Shown: in pieces, positions 31,660-41,987 of the stretch
Position numbering within the stretch: the stretch's first letter is position 1
Layout: each line of letters begins with the position of its first letter
Origin: CAVRAW01 sp963716135
GTDB lineage: Bacteria > Planctomycetota > Planctomycetia > Pirellulales > JADZDJ01
Length of the DNA: 64,000 nucleotides
Direction of reading: 5' to 3'
Assembly: GCA_963716135.1 (NCBI GenBank)
Contig: OY970289.1
Span: 3,782,001 to 3,846,000 of the forward strand
Program-made: the position numbers and the translations under genes
Notes under the pieces: generated by a model
What the model was told of the DNA's origin: nothing
Database searches by the model: none
The model's input: the letters and a program-made list of their open reading frames with translations, nothing else

Positions 31660-32928
31660 CTAATTGGCTGCGCGGCAGTGGCCGAGGGTCATGAGCGCGA
31701 AGGCGGTGCCGTAGGGCTTGTGATAGCCGTACATGGGAAAATCCCACCAGGAGCCATCTTCTTCTTGGCGTGGAATCATCAGTTGGGCCAACTGATCGTA
31801 GTGCTTGCCCCGATCGGCCGCGGGCAACAACTCGACGCAGCGGGCGGCGTAGTAATGGCCGTAGTAGTAAAAATATCCGGCCACGGCGAAGTACGATTCG
31901 TGGGGGATGGGGCGTTTGCGTCCCAGGTCGAGCCACAAATTGCGATCGAAGAGTTTATCGAGCCAAGCGTTGAGCACATCGTCGGTGATTTTTGGGTCGC
32001 CCCAGAGCCGCAGCGCCAGATTGCACACTTGCGAGCGACCGAGACTGCCGGCCGGCCGACTGATCAGGCTGGCGGGGGCGAAGCGAAAGCGCTCGTCGTA
32101 GAGATAGGTGAAGTCGGGATTTTGCTGCCGACGAATCGAAGCCAGTGCACGGTCGACCAAGCGCTGGGGCGGATCGACGCCGACCTCCTTCGCTTCGTGC
32201 AGCGCGATGACGCCGGTGGCGGCGCAGAAACTGGTGCCCTCTCCGGCGGGCAACTGGGCGCCGGCGCGGAAATCGTAATAGGCCCAGCCGCCATCGACGC
32301 ATTCGTAGCGCTTGAGCATTCCGATTTGACCGACCATCACTTCCCTGATTTTTTCAAGCTGAGCGGGGTCGTGCGCGTGGCGGTTCATCATGTGAGCCAG
32401 GGCCGACACGCCATAGCTGTGGGTCCAGACGTTGTAGATCGCATCGCCGTTGGCGCGGCGCACCTGCGGCAAGTTCTCCAACAGCCAGGCTTCGGCACGA
32501 TCGAGCGATTTTTGCACTTCGTCGGAATCGCCACCGACTTCGATCAAGGCGGAGATGCACAAGGAGGTGACGGCGGCGCGAAACGCCTGATGGGCGCCGG
32601 GCACGGGAGCATAGAGGTCCCTGCCGGTGGCTTCCTCGGGCGAGCCCCAGGAGCCATTTTTGTTTTGCGTCGCCAGCAAGAAGTGGACGCCGCGGTGGAT
32701 GGAGGACTGAACGGCGGCGGGATCGCGGGGCGGGGCCGAGACGGGCTGGGTCGGCTGATCGGACCGCTTGGGCGGAGGCATGTCGGTCGCGGCAAGAGAA
32801 TCCAAGGCGGACGCAGTCTGCGAAGAGTGTTCCGCCGGCTCGTCGGCTAGCGCGAGCGATGCGGGCACTAGCACGATCGTAGCGGCGAGGAGCGCGCTGT
32901 TGAAATCAAACTTGAAACAACGAGCCAT
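31660..32928 (-). CDS. Secreted prenyltransferase/terpene-cyclase-fold (alpha/alpha barrel) protein
   Basis: A 422-residue protein with an N-terminal signal (FNSALLAATIVLVPASLALA). It then contains repeats of the squalene-cyclase/prenyltransferase alpha6-alpha6 barrel: HRGVHFLLATQNKNGSWG near residue 80, KRYECVDGGWAYYDF near 205, SIRRQQNPDFTYLYDERF near 265 and IPRQEEDGSWWDFPMYG near 385, with the QW-like ending of each repeat. No DxDD or DCTAE cyclase acid motif is obvious, so enzyme activity as a cyclase is unlikely; planctomycetes have many such scaffold-like proteins. Its ATG overlaps the adaptor stop by one base (TAATG), so the pair is translationally coupled. Confidence 0.75.
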   Translation of the reverse strand: MARCFKFDFNSALLAATIVLVPASLALADEPAEHSSQTASALDSLAATDMPPPKRSDQPTQPVSAPPRDPAAVQSSIHRGVHFLLATQNKNGSWGSPEEATGRDLYAPVPGAHQAFRAAVTSLCISALIEVGGDSDEVQKSLDRAEAWLLENLPQVRRANGDAIYNVWTHSYGVSALAHMMNRHAHDPAQLEKIREVMVGQIGMLKRYECVDGGWAYYDFRAGAQLPAGEGTSFCAATGVIALHEAKEVGVDPPQRLVDRALASIRRQQNPDFTYLYDERFRFAPASLISRPAGSLGRSQVCNLALRLWGDPKITDDVLNAWLDKLFDRNLWLDLGRKRPIPHESYFAVAGYFYYYGHYYAARCVELLPAADRGKHYDQLAQLMIPRQEEDGSWWDFPMYGYHKPYGTAFALMTLGHCRAAN

Positions 32929-34634
32929 TACTCTTCATCCTTGGGAGGTTCGCGCAGCACTTTATCGCCTTCGGCGAGCCCTTCGGTGATTTCCACGGTC
33001 GTGTCGTTGCGGTGGCCGACGGTGACGTTTCGCCTGGCGGGTTTGCCATCGCTGCCCACGAGCCAGACGTATCGCTGTTCGTCGTTTTGTTTGTCAGTTT
33101 GCAGAGCTTTCGCCGGCAGAGTCAATGCCGAATCGGTGGAGAAGGCGGTCAGCTTGACTTTGCAGTTCATGCCGGGCGATGGGACCGACATATCCTTGGG
33201 CATCCGGGCGAAGTCGACGAGGATGGTGCTAAAATATTTGCCCTCGGGCGCGGGGACCAGGCTGAATTCATCGAGCAAGGCGGGCAGATGCTCGTCTTCG
33301 TATCCTTCGGGAGTGACTGAGCCGGTGAGGCCGCGTTTCAGTTGCGAGAGATTTTTTTCGGGCAGCGTGGCGCGGACGAAGACGGTTTCAGGATCGACGA
33401 CGGACATGACGACTTCGTCGGACGAGACGCGGCCGCCTTTGCGGAGCTTGTTGATCAGTTGAGCGGCCTGGGTCCACTGGCCGTGCGTGCAGGCGCCGAA
33501 GTACACGACGCCATCGGCGGGCGAGGTGATTTTCATGAAATCGCGATCGCGCTGGAGCTTGGCCAGCTTGTCGGCGGCTTTTTCGCGTTCGAACTTTTTC
33601 TTTTCCAATTCGAGGCGTTGCTTGTCGAGCGTGATCGGCAGCGACGTGCGGGCTTTTTGCAAATCCATGGCGGTGCGGTCGACATTGACCTTGAGCAATT
33701 CTTCTCGGCGAGGCAGCTCGATTTTCAGGAGCTTCTCCTGCGCGATTTTTGCCATCTCATACTGGAACTGATCTTCCTCGACCTGGTCGCGAGTGCGCTT
33801 CAGCACGATCTCTTCGGTTTCCTTGGTGATATCTTCCCCTTTGTACATCTTTTCGAGTTGCTTGAGTTGTTCTTTGCTGTAGTCGAGAGAATTGCCGTAC
33901 GACTTGACCGCGAAATTGGCTCGCCGCTCGATCAATTCGCGATCTTTCGTGACGAACTGATTGAGGTCGTCGGCGGCCAGGCGGCTGCTGCGTTCGGCCA
34001 CGCGCAGATCGAGCGGCATCGATTGCTCTAGCAGATGGATTTCGGAGCTGAGCTGATCGACGCTCAAATCGGCGAGCTTTCGATCGGCCTCGAGGTCGCT
34101 GATTTGGTCGTCGATTTTCGTGGTGTCGAACTCGATCAGCGTGTCGCCTTTTTTGACCGTGTCGCCTTGTTCGACGGCGGTTTTGACCGTCCAATCGGAC
34201 CAAATTTCCGGATGGATCGAGACTTCGCTGGTGCGTTTGGATTCGAACACGCCGCTCAGGGAAAGGTCGACCTTGAAAGGCTCCTTCTTCACGGTGAAAG
34301 TGCTGGAGGCGGATTTATCCTTATCCGACGCTTTGGTGTCCGTTGGCTTATCGTTTTTCGATTTGTCGTCGGGAGACTTGGAATCGGATGACTTTTCGTC
34401 GGACGGCGATTTTTCATCCGATTTCTTGGAGGCGTCGTCGTCTTTCTTATCGGGTTTGTCGTCGGCTTTTGGCGAGTTGACGGGTTGGTCTTTCTTGTCG
34501 CCGGCTTGTGACTTGGCCTCTGGCAGACGGACATCGTCGGCACGGGCGGGCTGCTGGTTGTCGGAGCGGATGCGAAGCCCCAGCGCGACCACGATGACAA
34601 TCAAGACCAACAAGGCTCGCCTGAGCGGGAACAT
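32928..34634 (-). CDS. HlyD/RND-type membrane-fusion protein with a charged linker
   Basis: A 568-residue protein with an N-terminal membrane anchor (LLVLIVIVVALGLRI). Residues ~45-110 are a low-complexity Lys/Asp/Ser linker. Then comes a barrel-sandwich half (SIHPEIWSDWTVKTAVEQGD then VKKGDTLIEFDTTKI), a long coiled-coil hairpin (residues ~160-345), the second half (MKITSPADGVVYFG) and a beta-barrel with a C-terminal domain (VWLVGSDGKPARRNVTVG). This is the domain order of periplasmic adaptors. No pump or ABC permease lies next to it; its only partner is the coupled barrel protein downstream. The linker could span a thick periplasmic or paryphoplasmic space. Divergent from the acyl-CoA synthetase gene. 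Confidence 0.82.
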   Translation of the reverse strand: MFPLRRALLVLIVIVVALGLRIRSDNQQPARADDVRLPEAKSQAGDKKDQPVNSPKADDKPDKKDDDASKKSDEKSPSDEKSSDSKSPDDKSKNDKPTDTKASDKDKSASSTFTVKKEPFKVDLSLSGVFESKRTSEVSIHPEIWSDWTVKTAVEQGDTVKKGDTLIEFDTTKIDDQISDLEADRKLADLSVDQLSSEIHLLEQSMPLDLRVAERSSRLAADDLNQFVTKDRELIERRANFAVKSYGNSLDYSKEQLKQLEKMYKGEDITKETEEIVLKRTRDQVEEDQFQYEMAKIAQEKLLKIELPRREELLKVNVDRTAMDLQKARTSLPITLDKQRLELEKKKFEREKAADKLAKLQRDRDFMKITSPADGVVYFGACTHGQWTQAAQLINKLRKGGRVSSDEVVMSVVDPETVFVRATLPEKNLSQLKRGLTGSVTPEGYEDEHLPALLDEFSLVPAPEGKYFSTILVDFARMPKDMSVPSPGMNCKVKLTAFSTDSALTLPAKALQTDKQNDEQRYVWLVGSDGKPARRNVTVGHRNDTTVEITEGLAEGDKVLREPPKDEE

Positions 34635-34790
34635 GATTGGGATGTCTCCGGCTTGAGATTGTGACGTTGATAAGGCTGGCGGGTGATCGTCCGTGGGTTC
34701 CTAGACAGACCGGGTTCCATCGGCCGAAAAGAGCGGCAGGGCCCCGGCTGCCGAACTATCTGAACGTCGCCTTGAGGGGACGTAATTTCA

Positions 34791-37634
34791 TTGTACCATC
34801 GCAAAGTTCGTTTTTCACCTTCCTTCGCCGCGTCGGAACGGGGTAGTCTGGTAGCATGGCTTTGGGATTTACGGCAAAACCGGTTCGGTGGTTCGCAATT
34901 GACGTCGCCTGAAACACATCGCATTGAACCCGCGCACGATTTGCTGCGCATCCGCCGCGGACCGCTGGATGTGTTTGTGCGACCGCGCAGCATCGCCCTG
35001 GTGGGCGCAACGGAAGCGGCCGGCAGCGTGGGAGCGGCGCTGGCGGCCAACTTGTTGGCTGGCGCGTTTGCCGATCGGGTGCAGTTGGTCAATCCGAAAC
35101 ACACGACCTTGCTGGACCGGCCTTGCTATGCGTCGGTAACAGAGCTTCCAACGCCGGCGGATTTGGCGGTGATTGCGGTGCCGGCGGCGGGCGTGCGCGA
35201 CGTGATCGAGCAGTGCCTGCGGTCGGGCGTGAACGGGGCGATCATCATTTCGGCCGGGTTCAAAGAGATTGGGCCGGCCGGAGCGGCAATGGAGGCTGAG
35301 ATTCGGCAGCTGATTGCCGGCACAAAATTGCGCGTGATCGGGCCGAATTGCGTCGGCGTGATGAGCCCCGTGACCGGCTTGAATGCGACGTTCGCCAAAA
35401 CGATGGCCCATTCGGGAAAGGTGGCGTTCATCAGCCAGAGCGGGGCGCTGCTGACGGCGATTCTGGATTGGAGCTTGCCGGAGAACGTCGGATTCAGCCA
35501 CATCATTTCCGTCGGTTCGATGCTCGACGTCGGCTGGGGCGACCTGATCGATTTTTTGGGGGACGATCCGCATACGGGCAGCATCGTGATGTACATGGAA
35601 TCGGTCGGCAACGCGAAGTCGTTTTTGTCGGCGGCGCGCGAAGTGTCGCTGCAGAAGCCGATCATCGTGATCAAGGCCGGCCGGAGCGAGAAGGCGGCGC
35701 AGGCGGCGGCATCGCACACCGGGGCATTGGCCGGCAGCGACGACGTGCTGGAGGCGGCGTTTCGGCGCGTGGGCGTGGTGCGCGTCAAGCATATTTCGGA
35801 GTTGTTCCATGTGGCTGAAGTGCTCGACAAGCAGCCGCGGCCGGTCGGTCCGAACCTGGCGATTGTGACCAACGCGGGGGGGCCGGCCGTGCTGGCCACC
35901 GACGCATTGATTGAAGCGGGAGGGCAACTGGCGACGCTGACGGAGTCGACGCTCGAGGAACTGAACGGACTGCTGCCGCCGCATTGGAGCCACGGCAATC
36001 CGGTGGACGTAATCGGCGATGCCGCTCCGCAGCGGTTCGCAGAAAGCGTCGGCATTGTGGGCGCGGCCGCGGAGACGGACGGCGTGCTGGCAATCTTGGC
36101 GCCGCAAGCCATGACCGATCCGACGGAAACCGCTCAGTTGTTGACCGCCTACAACAAGCTGCGGGGCAAGCCGTTGTTGGCCAGTTGGATGGGGGCTGAG
36201 CAGGTGGCGAAAGGAATGCACGTGCTTAACCAAGCGGGCATACCGACGTTTTCGTATCCGGAGAGCGCAGCGCGCGTGTTTCAATACATGTGGCATTACA
36301 GCTATGCGCTGCGATCGTTGTACGAGACGCCGTCGCTGAACATCAACGAAGGAAAAGATGAAGGGCGGCGCAGCGTCGCGAATCTGCTGCGTAACGCGCT
36401 CCGGGATGACCGGACCTTACTTACCGAGGCGGAATCGAAGCAGTTGCTTGCAGCGTACGATATCCCGACCGCCAAGACGCTGGTGGCCACGAGCGTGGAA
36501 GAAGCCCTGCAATGCGCCGAGCAGATCGGCTATCCCGTGGTGCTGAAGCTGATGTCGAAAACGATCACGCACAAGTCGGACGTAGGCGGGGTGCGACTGA
36601 ATTTGCAAAACGAGGAGGAGCTGCGGGGGGCTTACGCGGCGATTCAAAAAGGGGTCGAGCGCGCGGCCGGACCGGGGCACTTCGACGGCGTGAGCGTGCA
36701 ACCGATGGTTCGAACGGAAGGTTACGAGCTGATTCTGGGCAGCAAAGTCGATGCGCAATTCGGGCCGGTGATTTTGTTTGGAGCCGGGGGACAGTTTGTG
36801 GAGGTGTTCCAGGATCGCGCTTTGGCGCTGCCGCCGCTAACTTCCACGTTGGCGCGGCGAATGATGGAGCGCACCCGGGTTCATCGGGCGTTGCAAGGCG
36901 TGCGTGGACGGCCGCCGGTGAATCTGATCGGTTTGGAACAATTGCTGGTGCGATTTGCGCAACTGGTGTTGGAGCAGCCGCGAATTGCCGAGATCGACAT
37001 CAATCCATTGCTGGCCAGCGATCGGCAGTTGATTGCGCTGGATGCGCGCGTTGTTTTGCATCCGAAATCGATCGACGATCTCGATCTGCCGCAGCCGGTG
37101 ATTCGGCCATATCCTCGACAATACGCCAGCCATTGGACGGCCAAGGACGGCCGCCGGTTCATGATTCGACCGGTGCGTCCAGAAGACGAGCCGTTGTTCG
37201 TGGCGTTTCACCAGACGCTTTCCGTGCAAACGGTGTATGGCCGATATGCGCAGATGTTGCCGCTGAGCCAGCGGACGGTGCACGAGCGATTGTCGCGAAT
37301 GTGCTTTGTCGACTATGACCGGCAAATTCCCTTGGTGGCGATTGAGGATCAATTTTCACCGTTGCGGCTGGCGGCGGTGGCGCGATTGATCAAATTGCAC
37401 GGCAGGGACGACGCGGAATTTGCGCTGGTTGTGAGCGACGTTTACCAGCACATTTCGTTGGGATCGGAGTTGATGGCGCGATTGGTCGACATTGCCAAGG
37501 AAGAAAACTTGAAGCGGTTGATCGGCCAGATTAACGCGGATAACGTGCCGATGCTGACCATCTGTCAGAGGCTGGGATTCCGATTCGATGAATCGTCGGA
37601 AGGGTCGATCCGCATGGCCGTGCTGAACTTGTAG
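34791..37634 (+). CDS. ADP-forming acyl-CoA synthetase fused to GNAT acetyltransferase (Pat-like)
   Basis: A 900+-residue fusion. Domain order: CoA-binding Rossmann domain (RPRSIALVGATEAAGSVGAA), a succinyl-CoA ligase-like region with IGPNCVGVM and the phospho-His loop KAAQAASHTGALAGSDDV (variant, near 300-315), an ATP-grasp domain from ~540 (YPVVLKLMSKTITHKSDVGG), and a C-terminal GNAT domain (~785-947, MIRPVRPEDEPLFVAFHQTL). This is the architecture of the protein acetyltransferase Pat/YfiQ and related acetate-CoA ligase fusions that link acetyl-CoA status to lysine acetylation. The start is uncertain: TTG 34791 gives the longest frame and TTG 34899 is a better fit to the family; an ATG at 34857 is out of frame. 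Confidence 0.88.
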   Translation: MYHRKVRFSPSFAASERGSLVAWLWDLRQNRFGGSQLTSPETHRIEPAHDLLRIRRGPLDVFVRPRSIALVGATEAAGSVGAALAANLLAGAFADRVQLVNPKHTTLLDRPCYASVTELPTPADLAVIAVPAAGVRDVIEQCLRSGVNGAIIISAGFKEIGPAGAAMEAEIRQLIAGTKLRVIGPNCVGVMSPVTGLNATFAKTMAHSGKVAFISQSGALLTAILDWSLPENVGFSHIISVGSMLDVGWGDLIDFLGDDPHTGSIVMYMESVGNAKSFLSAAREVSLQKPIIVIKAGRSEKAAQAAASHTGALAGSDDVLEAAFRRVGVVRVKHISELFHVAEVLDKQPRPVGPNLAIVTNAGGPAVLATDALIEAGGQLATLTESTLEELNGLLPPHWSHGNPVDVIGDAAPQRFAESVGIVGAAAETDGVLAILAPQAMTDPTETAQLLTAYNKLRGKPLLASWMGAEQVAKGMHVLNQAGIPTFSYPESAARVFQYMWHYSYALRSLYETPSLNINEGKDEGRRSVANLLRNALRDDRTLLTEAESKQLLAAYDIPTAKTLVATSVEEALQCAEQIGYPVVLKLMSKTITHKSDVGGVRLNLQNEEELRGAYAAIQKGVERAAGPGHFDGVSVQPMVRTEGYELILGSKVDAQFGPVILFGAGGQFVEVFQDRALALPPLTSTLARRMMERTRVHRALQGVRGRPPVNLIGLEQLLVRFAQLVLEQPRIAEIDINPLLASDRQLIALDARVVLHPKSIDDLDLPQPVIRPYPRQYASHWTAKDGRRFMIRPVRPEDEPLFVAFHQTLSVQTVYGRYAQMLPLSQRTVHERLSRMCFVDYDRQIPLVAIEDQFSPLRLAAVARLIKLHGRDDAEFALVVSDVYQHISLGSELMARLVDIAKEENLKRLIGQINADNVPMLTICQRLGFRFDESSEGSIRMAVLNL

Positions 37635-37660
37635 GAAAGCTGCCATGCGGCGGCGCGCGA

Positions 37661-37915
37661 TCACAGCATGCTGGGAGTAGGGTTGTGCAGCACCGCGGTT
37701 TCGTCTTCGGAGGTAAGGGGCGACGCGCTGTGCTGGTAGCGATCGTAGCTGGCCAGGGCGCTGCCCTGCTCGAACTTGAACGTGTCGTCGGGATTGGATT
37801 GCAGCGTGGCCCAGCGGACATAGGCCAGCAGTTGCGGTTGGGAATCGAAGGTAGCCACCAGTTTGTACGGTCCGCCGCGTTTTGAGCCGTAGAGAAATTG
37901 CATATCAGTGAACAT
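37661..37915 (-). CDS. Small hypothetical protein, 84 residues
   Basis: I do not recognise a family. The frame has a good ribosome-binding site (TTGGAG five bases before the ATG at 37915-37913) and balanced amino-acid use with Tyr, Phe and Asp, unlike the Arg/Pro-rich shadow frames around it. It contains YKLVATFDSQPQLLAYVRWA, a strand-helix pair typical of small alpha/beta proteins, and a possible internal start MQFLYGSKRGG. It is convergent with the acyl-CoA synthetase gene (26 bases apart) and divergent from the hydrolase gene. Confidence 0.55.
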   Translation of the reverse strand: MFTDMQFLYGSKRGGPYKLVATFDSQPQLLAYVRWATLQSNPDDTFKFEQGSALASYDRYQHSASPLTSEDETAVLHNPTPSML

Positions 37916-38062
37916 TAATCTCCAAGCGCATCATTCTACCGCTGCCAAATCGGAATGCGACCCGTCGCAGCTATCACGATGAAGCGGGTCACTTGTGAGT
38001 TCATGAGGCCGGGATCATAATCGGAAGTGATGGAGGCGATTTTCTCTTCCGGGGCCCGAGCA

Positions 38063-39818
38063 ATGAAGGCTGCCGTCAAGTTTTTGATATTGTTTTTGGC
38101 CTGCTCGGTTTGCGTGTCGGCTCGCGCGGGGTCGATTGTGAACTTGCTGCTGGTGCCGGACGGGTCGGCGGATCCGCCGGGGGATCGGATCGACGTGTCG
38201 CTATTGTTTGGGCCGGGGGAAACGGCGGGCACGTGTGAAGTTCGGGCGTACACCTTGGGCAGCGATCGATTTGAGACTCGCGCGATCCGATCGCGCAATA
38301 AAGGCCACGCGGATAAGTCGGGATTCCTTCTTTTGACGCAGCCGGTGGCGCGGCGCGACGGGGGCGCGACGGATTTTCAGATTGTGGTGCCCTATGGCGA
38401 TTTGGATTTGTCGCCGGGGACGTACAAGATCGGCTACGAGTTGACGATCACCGGGTTGGGAGCGCAATCCATTCAGCGCGCCACGAACGCCACGATGATG
38501 ATCGTGACCGACGAGACTCGGACGCACATGACGGTGCCGACATTGCAATTGCGCAGCACCAATGAAGTGCAGAAGCAGACGGGGATTGTGGGCGCGAGCC
38601 GGCGGCCAAGACGACCAAGCTGGACAAGCAGGATTTCGGGCTGTCGGTGAAACGCAGCAAAGCCGTGTTGGAATCGAAGGGCGCCACGGTCAGCATTCCT
38701 GGAGGATTCCAGCGGCGGGCGATTGCGAATGCTGCGCTCAAGGAGAATGACTCGGAGTTTGCGCGGCGCGACAAGCTGGCCGATTCGCCGACGGCGTGGG
38801 AGCCGATGTCGAACGAGGGGGATGCGAAGGATCGGACTGTTTATTTTGCCACGAACCGCGCCCAGTCGGCGGCGGGGACCGACGGCATGCCGCATTTCAC
38901 GGCCGACATTAGCGATCAACTGACGGTCGGCAAATGTGTGGTGAATATTCCGGTGCAGCACCGGCGGGGCAATTTGGAGCAGCCGAGTTGGTGGGACCCG
39001 GTCGATCCGGCGAAGCATTTTCTGGTGGAAAGCGTGCAGATCATGCCGCAGCGGGAACTGATTCGCGAGGCGACGTCGGACGACGTGCTGTTGTACGTGC
39101 ACGGGTTCAACGCCGATTTTGACTTCGCGGTGCTGCGGGCGGCGCAGTTGAAATACGACTTGCAGTTTCCAGGGACGGCGATGGCGCTGTGCTGGCCGTC
39201 GGCGGCTTCGGCGGACAAGTATCAGGAGGATCGCCAGCGGTGCGAGCAGAGCGCGGATCAGGCTGCGGATGTGTTGGCCGGGTTGATTGCGGCGATTGAT
39301 GCACATCCGGAGGGGAGCCGTCCGAAGCTGCACATTTTGGCGCACAGCATGGGAAACCATTTGCTGCTGCGGGCGATGGCGCGATTGCAGGAGCGCGGGC
39401 GCTGCCGGAAAAGAGCATCGTGTTCGGGCAGGTTGTGCTGGCGGCGCCCGACGTGGGGGCGCTGGAGTTCAACAATCTATTGCCGTTTGTGCTGGAGCAT
39501 TCGGAGCGCGTGACGTATTACTATTGCACGCATGACGCGGCCTTGGGCATTTCGCGCAATTTGAACCTGTACGAGCCGGTGGGACTGATGGCGTTTTTCG
39601 AAAAGGGGCTGGACACGATCAATACCGACGAAGTGGATACGTCGTTTTTGTTCCACGGGTATTATGCTTCGGCGCGGCAGGTGTTAAGCGACGTGCAATT
39701 GTTGTTGGCACAGCAGAGCCCGCCGGAGAAGCGCGTGCCGCCGCTGGGACCATCGAGCATGGTGCTGGGGCACGTGCTGTGGTCGTTTCCATCGCCGGCG
39801 GTGGCGGCGAGCAAGTAG
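38063..39818 (+). CDS. Secreted DUF900-type alpha/beta hydrolase, frame broken twice
   Basis: About 585 residues when joined. Signal peptide FLILFLACSVCVSARAG, then an N-terminal beta-rich domain (residues ~25-180; VVPYGDLDLSPGTYKIGYEL). The C-terminal half is an alpha/beta hydrolase of the COG4782/DUF900 group: VYFATNR, DDVLLYVHGFNADFDFAVLR, CWPSAAS, and the nucleophile elbow LHILAHSMGNHLLLRAM (Ser), with a later Asp and His. Breaks: near 38599 a missing C joins IVGASPAAKTTKLDKQDFGL; near 39396-39399 a missing G joins QERGALPEKSIVFGQVV. Members are annotated as esterase/lipase-like but substrates are unknown. The fused N-terminal domain is new to me. Confidence 0.75.
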
Positions 39819-39834
39819 GAAACACAAGAGCGCC

Positions 39835-39945
39835 AAGCGCTCCGCTATCGCGTCGCGGCTAAACGGAGAGGTCTGTAGCCCCAGTCACCCAGCGCGCTCC
39901 GCTTTCGCGTCGCGGCTAAACTATCGCGTCGCGGCTAAACGGAGG
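39835..39945. repeat. Three copies of the CGCGTCGCGGCTAAAC repeat
   Basis: The spacer between the convergent hydrolase and subtilase genes contains ATCGCGTCGCGGCTAAACGG near 39847, TTCGCGTCGCGGCTAAAC near 39904 and ATCGCGTCGCGGCTAAACGG near 39923, each with GCGCTCCGCT before some copies and a TAGCCCCAGTCACCC stretch between. The last two copies are in direct tandem. A diverged copy lies at 11779-11826 and a related GGGGCTAAACGGCG at 31640-31660. Confidence 0.75.
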
Positions 39946-39957
39946 AAAAGAGCGATT

Positions 39958-41987
39958 CTATTGGATTGAGTTCAGCGCTTTCTGCACGGCGACGCGATCG
40001 AGCTTGCCATAGCCCCAGAATGGATTGGGCAGTTCGCCGGCGTGGGCCGAATTGCTCGGCGGCGCGGTGGCGGATCGCTGGAGGATGTTTTTGATCTCGC
40101 CCAAGGTCAGCGTCGGTTTCTTTTGAAACAGCAAAGCGACGCAGCCGGCGGTGTAGGGCGTGGCGGCGCTGGTGCCGTTGAACTGCTGATACTGGCCGGT
40201 CGTGTCGCGGTCGGCGGCAACGTTCATCGGGGCCGGGGCCGTGTACCATTGGCCGGGGGAGGTGACCTCGGGCTTCACGGCGCTGCCCATGCGGCGATAG
40301 CCGGGGCTGGAGTAACTCGACATTTCGCCGACTTTCATCGCGCTGTCGCGGGCTGGTGACCGGTGGGAGTGAAGTGACTTCGCCCCAGCGATCGAAGCGA
40401 TCGTTCCAGTCGTAGCTGCCGACGGTGATGGCGTTGGTGGTGGTGCCGGGAGTGCCGACCATGTTGCGCTGTGCGGCAATCTTTGTCGAACTCGGAGCTG
40501 CCTTCAGGGAAGTAGGCGTCGGCGCCGATGGGCTTGCCGCTCTTGCTGAACAGGGCCAGGTTGCCTTCGCCGCCGGCGGTGAGCACGACGAGAATTACCT
40601 GCCGCGTGAGCGGGTGGATAATCTTTCCGATGGCATAATAACTGTCGCCGGACTGCTCGTCTTGACGGATGACGATGCCGGAGGATTTGGAGTCGTCGTA
40701 GTCGACGTCATCAGGGTTTTCGGTCTGCAGATAGATGCGCATCACGGTGGGGCTGTCGCTATACCAGTGGAGCATGCCGGGACTGTTTTGATCGCCGAGT
40801 TGCGTGTCGGCGTGGAAGTGCTCCAGTCCTTCGTTGCCGGCACAGATGCAGATGGCGCGGCCTTTTTTATCCAACGGGAAACGGGCGTCGAGCTGCAGCT
40901 CGTCGGCGCGGTAGCCGTCGTGGCCGCCGGCATGGCCGCCGAAGCTGCACGAGACGACCAGCGGGCGGTCGCCGGCGACTTTTTGCAGCCATTCGCAGAT
41001 GGCGCCGAAGAGGTATGCGTTTTCCATGTACTCGCCGGTGCCGATGCGGACGGCGATGATGTCGGCATCGGGCGCGACGCCGGCGTACATCGGTTTGCCC
41101 TGCGGATCTTTCGGGCCGCCGCGGCCGTTGCCGGCAGCGACGCCGGCGCAGGCAGTGCCGTGGCCGTTGGTATCCCATTCGGGAATTTCGGGGTGGACCA
41201 ATTGCAACGTGCGGGTCAGTTCCGCGTTGTCGAAGATGGTTCCGATTGCCGCGCCGTTGGGATACGTGTAGGGGGCGGGCTTTCCGATTTTGCCGGACTT
41301 GTATTGCTCGCTGGTGGTGTCCCAGAAGTACAAGATGCGAGAGACTTCCTTGCCGTTGCTGTCGGTCTTGACGAAATCGGGATGCCGGTAATCGATGCCG
41401 CTGTCGATGACGGCGACGATGACGCCCTTGCCGGTGGAATTTCCGACGCCGCCGATAGCGGTTGCCTCAGGCGGGGCGCGCGTGAGCTGGGGTTGCGGGG
41501 GGACGTGCGGGATGGGGGGCAGGAAGGGTTCGCTGGCTTCCTCGTACGAGACGACATTGGGGTCGGCATCGAGCTTTTCTTTGACGGCCGGGTCGATATC
41601 CTGCGTGCTGGGATCCCAGTCGGCGAAGACGTCGGCGTATTTGTCGATGCGCGTGATCAGGTGGATGCCTTGCATTTCGAACTTGGCGCAGGAGTCGGCG
41701 TCTTTGAATACAAGATTAAGCGGAATGTAAGCGCCGCTTTTCATATCGATCGTGGATCGAACGCGGACTGACTTCGCGGCCTTGGCGTCGGGGGAGGCGC
41801 TCATGCTTTTCAGCAGGGCGGGCTTGAAATCCAGTCCTTTGGCTTTGGTTTTCCAGGCCAGATATTTTTTCGCGGTCGCGCCGGAGGATGTCGATTTCGT
41901 TGTCGACTTTCCGCCGGTCTCCGCGCCCGCGGCCACAAGGACCAATGTCACGCTCAACACCACGTACAACAATCGAACGGATTTCAT
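39958..41987 (-). CDS. Secreted subtilisin-like serine protease (S8), frame broken twice
   Basis: Exported protease of about 675 residues. Signal peptide LLYVVLSVTLVLVAAGA, a propeptide-like region to about residue 150, then the S8 domain. The catalytic triad is complete: Asp in IVAVIDSGIDYRHPDF, His in DTNGHGTACAGVAAGN and Ser in FNGTSAATPYTAG. The insert between His and Ser is unusually long (~300 residues) and includes a jelly-roll-like segment. Breaks: near 40482-40484 an extra A in an AAA run, after which the reading continues with NMVGTPGTTTNAITVGSYDW; and near 40346-40352, where a change in a GC-rich tract restores DSAMKVGEMSSYSSPG. It is divergent from the pseudoprotease gene and may be part of the same proteolytic neighbourhood. 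Confidence 0.87.

Noticed and set aside
31678..32850. 390-residue plus-strand frame opposite the barrel protein
   Set aside because: Antisense shadow; Val/Gly/Arg-rich without recognisable features.
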